DNA from: Pampus argenteus
Lineage: Eukaryota; Chordata; Actinopteri; Scombriformes; Stromateidae
Reading direction: 5' to 3'
Assembly (NCBI GenBank): GCA_036937835.1
Contig: CM072863.1
Span: forward strand, 16,914,001 to 16,978,000
Length of the DNA: 64,000 bases
Part shown: positions 51,501 to 63,500 of the stretch, in pieces
Layout: each line of letters opens with the position of its first letter
Position numbering within the stretch: the first letter of the stretch is position 1
Program-made: the position numbers and the translations under genes
Notes under the pieces: generated by a model
What the model was told of the DNA's origin: nothing
Databases searched by the model: none
What the model saw: the letters and a program-made list of their open reading frames with translations, nothing else

Positions 51501-54500
51501 TCGTGACTTGTTTGTTGCCTAGAAATTCTGAGTTTTCTCTAAATGTTCTTTTATACCGAGTAGTGAACATCTGTGGCCATTGTATTGTGATGCTTTTAGG
51601 GCAACATGTTGAACAGTGTGTGAGTGACTGCTGTATAACAAATCCCTGAGAATTGTTAAGTAATTTTATATGCTGTTGTCTGACTAAAGATGAGTTTTTA
51701 CAGTACTGTTAATTTTTCTCTTTGCATAGATCAGTTGCCACCTAGGAAAGTAATGTGATCTTCTAATAGGCAAACTTTGCTCAAATATATGAAGTGTATT
51801 TATAGTAAAAGTCCCCTCTGAATTTGTGATTCACTCGTATCAATGAAAGAAAGCAGCAATGAAAGAAACCATTAAGGCAAGAGGACTGATTTAGATTAGA
51901 AAAAAAAAAAATAACCCTTCGAACTGTTTGGCTTTCAGCAACAAGCTAAAAACCCACCACGATGTGATCCCGATCTCCTGCCTTACCGAGTTCCCTAATG
52001 TGGTACAGATGGCCAAGGTACGCAGATGATATTGTCATAAACAGATTGTCATGAAAATATTTTTCTGCGTACAATATTGTTAAAATGTAGTTTTAAACCT
52101 ACAGCTTGTTTGTGAAGAGGTAAACGTGGATAGGTTTTACCCTGTCCTCTACCCAAAGGTAGGCATTATTATTTGTGATTTTTTTTTTTTGTAAATGTAA
52201 TTATTTCTCTTGACACTTAGCTCCATGAAACTTACTGGACACTTTAATCTCTCATCCTCAGGCATCAAGGCTCATTGTCACCTTTGATGAGCATGTGATC
52301 AGCAACAACTTCAAGTTTGGGGTTATTTATCAAAAGTTTGGCCAGGTGTGTGAACTTTAGGAGATACTGCGCTAATGTTTGCTTTTAAAGTCACTTCTCC
52401 TGAAAATGTCTGCCCTTTCCTGCTTCCAGACATCAGAGGAGGAGCTGTTTGGCAACATGGAAGAAAGTCCTGCCTTTGTTGAGTTCTTGGAGTTTCTGGG
52501 ACACAAGATTGAGCTTCACGACTTTAAAGGGTTTGGACTTTTTTTCGGTTTAGTTTCTTTCTGTTTTCTCAGCAGCAGATTAAGCACTTTTTGGTACCTT
52601 CTTACTTCACCTGTCAATGTGAAGCAGGCCATCATTCACTTTGCTATTGATCAGAGTTGGCTTAAATGAATCCCTGAAAAAGCGATTTAGAGTGTCTTGA
52701 TATTTGTAATGCTGCTGACATTGTGATTGAATAGGCAGAAGAAGTGCCCTTGGCATTCCCTCAGTGATGGATGAGCGTGAATGGACCGGCTGCTCTGTGA
52801 GCACGCCCTTATGTTCCACTGCTGTTGACGCTGTTTGTCTCTCTTCTGTCTGACTCTTAGCTGTTCAACTCATTCCCCTCCTGGCCTTTTCTTCTCATCT
52901 AATATTCTTTTAGTTTCTTTCTTTTTAATGCTTCTGCCCTTAAATCTCCTGTCTGCTTTTATCCATCTCCAGGTTTCGGGGTGGGCTGGACGTCACTCAC
53001 GGGCAGACGGGGACAGAATCTGTCTACACGAGCTTCCATAACAAGGAGATTATGTTCCATGTGTCCACCAAGCTGCCTTACACAGAGGGAGACTCGCAGC
53101 AGGTACAGTGACAACCCAGTGATTAATTAATAGGATAACTAATATCTGCTCCAGCACAGTTTTTAATATCTTTGACTAATTGATTTGTAAAGACCACTTC
53201 TTGTGACTTCTCCATGTGTCGGACTACAGCAGCAGCAACTAGTGTTTCTATAACACGCTTTATAAACACAGGGTTACCAAAGTGCTGCACAGTACAATAA
53301 AGCACAATAAATATGTAGCATAAAGACCAAATAAAATAAATAAATAAACTAAAAGGATAAAATCAAATAAAGTCAAATAGAATCAACACTCTACAAGGAG
53401 TTAAAAGCCAAGGAAAAGAGGTGGGTTTTAAGAAGGGTTTTAAAACGAGCCAGAGAAGGAGGCCTGTCTGACATGCAGCAGTAGTTCATTCCACAGTTTG
53501 GGGGCAGCAACAGCGAAGGCTCGATCCCCTCTGAGTTTAAGCCTAGCTTTAGGCGCTCTCAGGAGCAGCTGGTCAGCTGACCTGAGAGAACGGCTGGGAG
53601 TGTGTAGGGGTGCAGCAGCTCAGAGAGATAAGGTGGAGCAAGGCTATTCTAGGCTTTGAAAGCAAATAAAAGAAGTGTCTCTACTGTAGTTTTGAAGCTG
53701 AAGACCTCTTTGACGCCATATTGCAATAAGCTACGTTAGTCCTCAGCTGCTCTTCGCTGCCTCTCAGAGTGGTTTGAACTTTATCACAGTAATCTGCACA
53801 GACGGTCCATATTGCCAAGATGGGATGATTCATGAGGGACCTCAAGAAAAGGAGGCGAGGTGCAGCCGCAATAACATAGAATTATTTCAGGATGAGAAAG
53901 CTCAGAATTAATAAATTTTATCTAATTTGAATGGATATGCAGCATTAACAGATGTCAAGTGTATCAATCCAGCCTCAAGCTTGCTGAGTTTGTTTTTAAG
54001 TGTCTAACTGCCCGTGATGACGCTCGAGTTCGGTAGTCCATCTGCACAGAGAAAGTGGGATGAATGTTGTTCAGCTATCTGGGTTCAGAAAGCCCCTGCG
54101 TGAGTAAATATTAAAGCTGACAGCCAATAAGCTCAGGGATGATGCAGTAGTAACCCGGCTGCTCTGCCTCTGCAGCCTCATGTATTCTGTTCCTCTCTCA
54201 GCCTTCACCACTGTCTCACACAGCTACCACTGATTTCTTCAAAAAGGGAAGATTTTTAATTTTTGAGAACAGTGTAACCAGAATTTTTAACATCAAAATA
54301 TTTAGTTGTGGTTATGGTTTTCAAAGGGCTTAAGTAACCTATTTTATTAGGCATTTACTCAATATGTATGGTATATTCGAAACCTGTCAGAGCCTGAAAC
54401 AGATAAGGTTGATTGTTCTTATGTGAACTGATGATGATGGCGTTACAGAGGCTGATAACTGGAAAAGAGTCTTATATAAATTCCAAATTAAATATTTGCT

Positions 54501-57500
54501 GTGATGTACTTTGCACACAATTGATCTACTCTTGAGACATTTTATAGCAGCACCACATAAACACTAAAGTTAATATCACCAGGGCTTTGTTAAATGGCTG
54601 TTAACTAGTTAAACAGCCTGATGGCTGATGGAGGGTAATCAACGCACACTGTTGCCGAGCAGGTGTCACGATGTTGGAGGCTTTCACTGAGGAGGAACAC
54701 AGTCTATTTTTGGATTTATATTTGCTAAGAGTTTCTGCACTGAGCGTTTCTGTTTATCACTTACTGTATCTGGACGAAAATCTCATATATGTGCTTCCAC
54801 TCACATGCTGTGGAATAATCTGGGTCACACTGTCTCCATGATAAGAATCGGTTTCCATTTCGGTGGGCTGAACAAAATTCATTTTGACATTCTTCTACCA
54901 TTATAGGATTTTTTTTGAGTATTTTACTGTTTGATTGCGACATTTCTGGGACAGCTTTTAACAAGAAATTCACTCCGACTACTGCGAAATTCTATTTGTC
55001 AATTGATTGAGTTTCACATGAAAAGAGAAAAATTAAGTTTTCTCTGATATTTATGGCAGCTTGCGAGCTGTAGTTAGTAGCAATGAGGTGACAGCATGAA
55101 TTCATATTTTAGCAGAGGAAGAAGGTGTACTTAATACTTGGCAAACACCAAGATATTACTTAGATAAAATTTTAATACTTGGGCACAGTTGCTCCATCCT
55201 CCAAATGCATGAGTGTCCTTCTGGCAACTTTAAGGTATTTGGCAAGAAGGAAAATGCAGCCATTCACCAGCAATGATGTTGATCACTGACACTCAGACAT
55301 TGACACAAGCATAAACCATTTTTTGTTTGACTTTGTGGTGCCTCCACTGCTATTCAGATTCATTCATGTTCACACCATCGAAATTATTCAAGCCTTGTCA
55401 TGAGTAAATTCACTGTATAGGAATTCTTAACAAAATAAGAGTATGTATGATGAACTATTAAGAAGTAAAGCTGACAGAATTATTAATGATACTTCTCACT
55501 TACTGTACAGAGAATTTGAACTTTTACCTTCAGGGAGACGTTACAGGTTGAAAGATCTACAAGAAATCCTTTGACTCAAGTGCTGTCAAGGTAATAAATG
55601 AAACTAGGCTCAGGGAGACCAGTATACAGGGTGCTCCTCACTTTACTGCAGTTTTTTTGCACAGTAGGTTAATGTGATCATTGTGTATAGTGTGTACTGT
55701 GAGGTGTATTTGTATGTATGTATTTGTTTGTATTTTTTTTTGTCGTATGTATGTATTTATGACATGTCATATGGTGAAACCAAGGACAAATTTCCACATT
55801 ATGGACAACAAAGTTTTCATCATATTTGTAAAATATGAACACATGATACAGCACTGGATCAAACAGTCAGTTTATAGGTCGTGTTCATATTTTTCAGTAT
55901 ATACATTCACAAATTCTTTAGTCATGTACAAGTTTGTATGTTTATAATGTTTGGTTATATTTTGTATCTATCTCTTATCTAAATATAGTTTATTTTTTAA
56001 ATCAGTTGATCGAGCTATCAAGAAGAACAGCAAGACATACAAATGTAAATAATGTAATAGTGTGTAATACTAGGGTGTCATACATCTCAGAGAAGAGGTT
56101 GTATTTTTGGATTAAAGTCATGCCCACCTGTCTGATGGGAATATATTTATTCCCAGTCAATCTTTCAGTGCGAATGCTGGCAGTGATTTTTGATTCCCTA
56201 ACTGGTTATCTAAGATGTCTCCGCTATTGTTTTATCTGTGTCATCCAGCTGCAGAGGAAGAGGCACATAGGCAACGACATTGTGGCCATCGTGTTCCAGG
56301 AGGAGAATACGCCCTTTGTACCAGACATGATCCAGTCTAACTTCCTGCATGCATATGTGGTGGTGCAGGCAGAGAAAGCATGTACAGACAATGTCACCTA
56401 CAAGGTTGGTTTTGAGGACCTGTGTGACCTGTAAAACCTTTTTGGGTTCCACCCATTCATTATTCAGGAGCTTATATTGTTCTATATGTATCGCAGTGTA
56501 TCTTCCAGAGGGGTTTCATAGCCTGGGTTTATCTGAGCTCTGAGTTTTCTCCTACAGGTGTCTGTGACAGCGAGGGATGATGTACCTTTTTTTGGGCCTG
56601 CTCTCCCTGATCCTGCCATCTTCAAAAAGGTCAGCGTGCATATAGTCAATTCCAATTTACAAGCAGGCATCATAAACCTTCCTTCACTCTGCCTTCCTTT
56701 CTCCATGCATGCCTTACCTCAGGGCCCAGAGCTTCGAGAGTTCCTCTTCACCAAGCTCATCAATGCAGAGTATGCCTGCTACAAGGCTGAGAAGTTTGCC
56801 AAGCTTGAGGTGAGAAGAGTGTTGCAATGCAAACATCACCATGGGGGTGTGAATACCTGTAGTGTGTGTGTGTGTGTGTGTGTACATGTGCACACACGTA
56901 AGCACACACACCTGCATCTTGCTGGCTGTATTCTTCATAGGAAGTGATTTCAAGTGACAATATAGATGTATTTTCATCCACACTTTCTTAAACAACCAGA
57001 AAGCAAATGAACTCTTCCTGGACTGGTGCTGTTGTATTATTTTCATTAACCATATTTTTTATTTTTAAATGACTAACTAAAGTGCCACTACCTGTGCAAA
57101 CATTCAGTGTTGTTTGGTTTTAAGGAGCGAACACGTTCAGCCCTGTTGGAGACTCTGTACGAGGAGCTACACATCAACAGCCAGTCCATGATGGGTCTGG
57201 GTGGAGATGAAGATAAGCTGGAGAACGGTGGCGGAGGAGGAGGAGGAGGAGGTTTCTTTGAATCCTTTAAGGTACAGCCCCATCTCTCATTCGATGAGGT
57301 GCACCGTTAATCTGCAACTCCACATGCATGAGAGAGAAATGGTAATGAGCGGAGAAACTTTCAGGATGCTTTTTCTTCCCTCCCCTGTCTCTTGGCTGGG
57401 ATTCTGGGTATTCACACATGAGAAAACAAAGCATAGAAAAATTTTAGTATCTCAAAGGACCAGGCCCTGTGGCATTTGATTTCCTCACTTGGCTGGGACT

Positions 57501-60500
57501 GCTGAACTTGTGTGGTGTGTTTTCACGTGATGATGTGGTTTGGAGAGCGGAGAGCGTCCTATGAGCGTGTGTATGAAAGGCACTTTGCTCTGACTGAGAG
57601 TGCTCCATCAATGACCATTAGGGTGGTGGAGCGTAGCCGAGCTGCTGAGGCACGGCAGTGGGAGCTGTGATTGTGTGTGCCTGATGAACGATTTAATGAC
57701 CCCTCATTAGGGAGCTGATGATGCAGTTTGCATGTCTCCCCATGGGCAGTGCTCCCTTGCTGTTTGTCCTCTTCTCTCTGTGTCTCTGACTAGTTCTTTT
57801 ATGTATTTCTCTGTATTGTGAGAGATTAATCCACCTTTATTTCAGTCTCCCTGTCTCTGTTGTCTCTTTAGATCTATCACTTTCCCATACCTTTCCACAA
57901 ATCCTCTCTTTCTATCCATCAAGAGCCATGCTGCCTCGCTTTCTCTTTTCCACACCTCCGCAAATTACATGTGCAAAGATTCCTCACCTCTCTCTTTCTG
58001 CTTCTCGGTCTCTGTCAAGCTGTGCAGATTCTGCTGTCCTGCTGTCTCCCCTAATCTCTCTCATAGTCTTGGTTTTCCGAGCACACGCTGTGTCTCATCT
58101 CCCCCTCCCTCTCTCCCATGATATAAAATCCCACCATAGACTCACCCTTGTTGAATGACGACTTAGTACATCAGAGATGTGGCTTCATCCTCTCCTTGAA
58201 CCACTGTGAACCTGCATTTCTTTCACGCAGCTTCTCTCTCCAGCCTGTTGACCTACACTGCCCCTAAGTGTTCAAAAATAGTCCTGCATACAAACATGTA
58301 TATGTACATGTTCGCACACAAATACACACGTACACACGTCCATGTAAACACATTTCTGCCCTCAGAGATTTATCACATCTATCTAATATAAACACACGTA
58401 CAAGCTCTTTAAAATAGGTTCAGTATGTAGTCATATTGACAATATGAGTAGTAGAAGACAAAACTATACCTTCATTTAAAATGAATTGGCCATTTTGTTT
58501 ATTACAAAATGAACTTTTTTTGAGAATGCATAAAATATATCTGATACGTAATATAATTGTGTACGTATTAGTAAATATATTCCAGTAATTCCGACCAGAT
58601 TTTGTGTAAACACAGTGGGAATAAAACATACACAGTGTGTATGTATTTACTAATATGTACTGTATAGTACAATAGCATTTGAAATGGACTTAATTTGGAC
58701 TTAATTTGAGCATAGATTCGTATATAATGTACATGTGTGGTATATAATGCCTTGAAATATCGGTCAGTGTGTTGCGTTTCCACATAGTATCAAAGTGGAT
58801 CCACTGACAGTATCTCCTCGTTTCTCTCTGTAGCGGGTCATCCGCAGCAGAAGCCAGTCTATGGACGCCATGGGCCTCAGTAACAAGAAGTCACACACAG
58901 TCTCCACTAGTCACAGTGGCAGCTTTACCCACAATCCCGCAGAGAGCCCCAAAACCCCAGGGATTGTAAGTAACGCAGTTTGGTTCACATGATGCCCACC
59001 CAACACATACATTAATGATACAGTATTTCTACCATTCACAGCACAGTGGATAAACACACATACACACGCCTTGAACCCTCATTCTTTCTTACAAGCTGCA
59101 CTTCTACAGAATATCCCTATTGGCACATTGTAACACTTTACTTACATCAGTACTTTAACGTCAAGGCGCTCACTTTCATTCCTGACATTGTAAATTCTCT
59201 CTTGCTTTGTACTAAAGCAGCTTTCACTGCCTTTTTCTATTTATAACTTATTGTGTTACTATTAATGACTGTATTTTTTTTTTTTTTTGGGAAAATTAAC
59301 ACCATAATTCATTCTCAGCATTTCATCCATTCCCATCTGTTGAGACATTCCTCATAGTGTGTTAAATATCTAGGGTGGTATTTAAAATAGTGTGTCCATT
59401 GTGGACTGAAATTCCTTCCTCAATACAAGATGACTGATTGTCTGTGAGCCCTGGTTAAGTCTCTATCCTGAGACTTGAAGTGAGCTCAGTGAAGCAGCTG
59501 TTTGACTACCCAGACTCCCTCCCTCTTTAATGTGCTTCTGTCATGACTGCATCTTCCTGTAAATGTTCTAACTTCTCTATGCAGCCGTGTATATGTGCAT
59601 GTGTTGCTGCAGAATATGCATGGCATAAGCCACAAATACAAGAAGCTCACTGTCCTGTTTGTGTTTCTTTCAAAGATGGGGTTGATTATGTTTCAAGTCA
59701 TTTTGCAGCGTGGAAGTTGGTTATTGACATATTGTATTTTAAATTGGAACTAAATTAACCCTAATTCTGAAAGAAAAAAAGTCTTCCAAAAGCTGCTTCT
59801 CTGGATTACGTCAGTCTTCTTTGCCCTTTTTCTCCTTCTGAATGCATCACTAAACTGACCTGTATCCCTCAGGGCAGAAACTGCCAACATGCCTGCTACC
59901 TCGGTGTCACTCTACTGCTGTCATCTACTGCTGTGCCCTCCTGTGTCGGACCCCAGCCTTCTTTTGCTCTAAAAAGCTTCTCACTGTTGTTTTAATATCA
60001 TGTCTCCTCTATTAAGTCACGCTATGAGCTTCTTTTTAAGCTCTTTTGCAACTTGTTGTTTAAATTCTGTGTGCTGTGCGCATGATATCTTATGATGTGT
60101 TCTTTTCTTTTCCTTCCCCCTCCTGTTTTTTCAACCTATCGTCTCCTTTCTCTCTCTGCTTCCCCCATCCTGCCTTGTTGGCCTAAGTCATTGCTTGTCC
60201 CAGGGAAAAGTCCCAGTAAATATGGACGGCGGGGCAGTGCCATAGGGATAGGAACCATAGAAGAGGTTCATGTATATTTTCTCCCTTCTTGTTTCACTGC
60301 TTTTTGTGTCTGGTCTTTACTTTTATATTTTTCATATAATAATTTTATCATATAAGTGTACAAATAGTAGTTTATAGAGTCAAATGTGCCTGCTCGTTGT
60401 TTTTGATGATGTGGCTGTGAGAGGGTTTCTGATATGTAGGCTTAATAAGTTATAACATTTGTTTTGTTATGGTTTTAATTACAATTTCATTAATTTCAGT

Positions 60501-63500
60501 CATTCATACAGTAACGACATCCCCTTGCATTCATATGACATATGACATGATAGCATAAATCCTATTGTAAATACTTTTACAGGTTCATTTTCAATGATTC
60601 TTGTTTTCTTGTTTCATGTTGTGCTTTCCGTAGCAGATCTCAGGTCCCCTTGCATGAATTCCTTCACTTGATTTAACTTTAAAGTTTATTATGAAACACT
60701 GCAAGATAAAAGTAAGTAAAGAAGTAAAGAAAATGGTGGGTAGACTCCCACTTCTGTTCTTGTGCACAGTAGCTCATGATGAATCATGCTGCATCTTAAA
60801 TTAGTATGCACCAGACTTTTTGAAATCTGAAGTAAACTCCACAGTCTGACATCAGGACTTAAATTAGAACTAAATAGAAAAGGAGACTTTCTAAAGGGAG
60901 AAAGATGCCAAAACTGGATATAAAAGTTAAAATAGGAGAATTAATCTGAAACACATTCTTAACTTGTGTGTTGACATAAAATCAATTCCTGTCTGAAGCC
61001 CATTGCATCATAGATTTGTAAAACAGGTTGCCAAATGTGTCATTACATTATCAGGCCATCAGTTCATCATTTATTCACATTATATATATTTTACATGTAA
61101 GTTGTCATTTCTGCTGTGGTGGTGAAACGGTTAGACTGTCCCCATAGTATGTCTGACTTTCCTCTCCTCACCCGCTGTCAGTCACTGATAATTCCTGGGA
61201 AAAGCCCAACCAGGAAAAAGTCCGGGCCGTTCAGCTCCCGTCGTAGCAGCGCCATTGGCATCGAGAATATCCAGGAGGTCCAAGAGAGGAGGTGAGAGGT
61301 GACAGAGCAGAGCTGATCAGCAGGGAGTGGGTAGTGAGGAGAGAGCACTGTTGCAAAAAAAGATGGAAACAGCAACATTAAAATAATGAATTCAACTAAT
61401 GGAAGATGCACTGTGGAAGATACAGCCTCTTGTGGGATAGCACTCTTGATTAAGAAAGGGGCTAATCATTGATTTACACTATTTCTTGTGCTTTGGCATT
61501 TATTGAATTATACAGAACTATTAAGATGTTGGATGGATTCTGGGTTGCAACAACTGAAAACAAGTTTCATAGCAGCCAAAACAATCCTAGAGATCATGCC
61601 TGATTACTCATTTTAATCCTTTTTGTATATGAGGCTTAAATCCATGAAATATTACTAATAGTACAAGACAGCAGTTGTCACTTACATACTCAATCAATCA
61701 TTTGATTGATTTCATGTTTTGGTATTACTGTCTATCATCATCGTACCAAAGTACTTATAAGACACTACAATTTCTACCTCCTGGTCAATGATTGCTCTGC
61801 TGCTTGGGGTGTAGAGGTGAAAGCTAAAATCAATGCAACAATAGTTACGCCTCAGTTTGTGGTTTGTGGCATTTTGAGGCCACTTCCTCTGATGTTATAA
61901 CACATGTTCAGATAATATGAATGTGTTACAGTTTTTTTAACGTTTCAATCTCCGTCCATGTCCTAAAGCCGGGAGGTGTCACCCAGCACCCAGAGGACAC
62001 CAGACAGCAGCCTCTTGTTGCAGGAAAACAAATCAGACAACTCCTCCAATCATAGTTCTCCAGAGTTTGCTGCTGCTAAGAACAGGTGACTATCATTTGA
62101 ATATATAATCTAATATTATACAATATAACAATATAACTGCGAATTGGGAAGTTATTTGTGGTGGTTGATGCTTTGGATGTGTGGGGAGGGGTTTACATTT
62201 GTATACACTGATTATCTCCTCAAGCATCCACCTTTTTTATTTCCAATGCTCTCTAGCATTTGTGATAAAGCATTTACATGTTTCATTTTTAAAAAATTTC
62301 TGGTTATTTTTTTCCAATTTTTTTTGTCAAATTTGGAAAGGACTATATAGTTGCAGAATATAATATATAGTAGAATATATTTATGACATTGTATTTAATT
62401 TTAATATTAAATTTAATTATAATTATTATTTATTTTTTTTAATGTAACATTTCACTCCAAAATGAGCTCGACTTATTATGTAATGTTTTTCTCAGTCATA
62501 ATTAAGGCAGTGCACACTTCTTTAGATACATATACATATATAGGTACATGAATATACTTGAGTCCATTTGAGGCAGGATATCTGACACAGATGTACCTCT
62601 GTCTACTATCTGAGGGAACAGGTGAGATGCTGTGAAACAAAGATGATGTATTAATTCGACTTTTGAAATGAAAAATAATAAACACAGAAATGGAAAAAGA
62701 CCATTTTGATCATGCTGCCCAAATTTATTCAGTGTGACGGAAAGGCAGGTCAGAGTGACCCAGGTGTGTAGTTTGGCAATGTGTTGCAGGGCACCATCCA
62801 TCCCCGAGGCTCAGGACCTTTCCCGTTCCTCCTCCAACGCCAGCAGCTTTGCCAGCGTTGTGGAGGAGCACGAGCATGAGGCTGAGGAGGAATACGACAC
62901 TGGGCTGGTGGGTGTAGAGTGATAACTCATCATGAAAGTATACATACGTATGTATGTCACCTAATCCAAAACAACAACTTCTCCCATCTACTCACATTTG
63001 TATTACCATTTGTCTTTTTTTATTTGTTGTTCGCTGTTACTTAAGCAGCTGGGAGAATGTGAGATGGTTTAAAGTAAATGCACAAAAGAAAATATGTCTA
63101 ACTTCTTTTCCAACTCCTACAGGAAAGTGTGAGCTGTGCTACGCCACTGAAGAGAGACTCATTTGTGTACAGCTCTGGGGTACAGGACAGTGCATGCAGT
63201 ACCAGCCAGGGAAGTTTCTCAGGTGAGTTGAGGAGAAAAGAGCTACTCATATTTCTGGGACAGTGATAGCCTGAAGGTGTGGGAATCAGGCAATTTACTA
63301 AAAGGTCAACTTTTTCACACATCCACAATGTCTGGGAAAATCTAGGTGGGGCATATGTAAGAATAACACTCTTGAGTGAACTTCACCTCAGCTGCACCCG
63401 TTGAAAAAGAGCACTTCTTAAATGAATAAAGTTTGTAATGCCTAGAAATTGCAAAAACTTAAATATGATTTCTGTTAATGCTGCACATTTTTTCTGTCAC

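Larger units (their letters stand above)
53103..56248 (+). other. rap1gap: rap1gap intron 13 (3.1 kb)
   Basis: Separates the two central RapGAP-domain exons. It contains a dispersed repeat (53240-53700) and a LINE remnant (55470-55830). The remainder shows nothing recognised. Confidence 0.75.

Noticed and set aside
55934..56434. 166-codon + frame overlapping exon 14
   Set aside because: Its real part is exon 14 (from 56249); the upstream portion is read-through of AT-rich intron.
59877..59990. Phase-0 frame after CCCTCAG between exons 18 and 19 (GRNCQHACYLGV...)
   Set aside because: No donor before the stop, and the peptide is unlike the family. It could only be an alternative terminal exon, with no poly(A) support seen.
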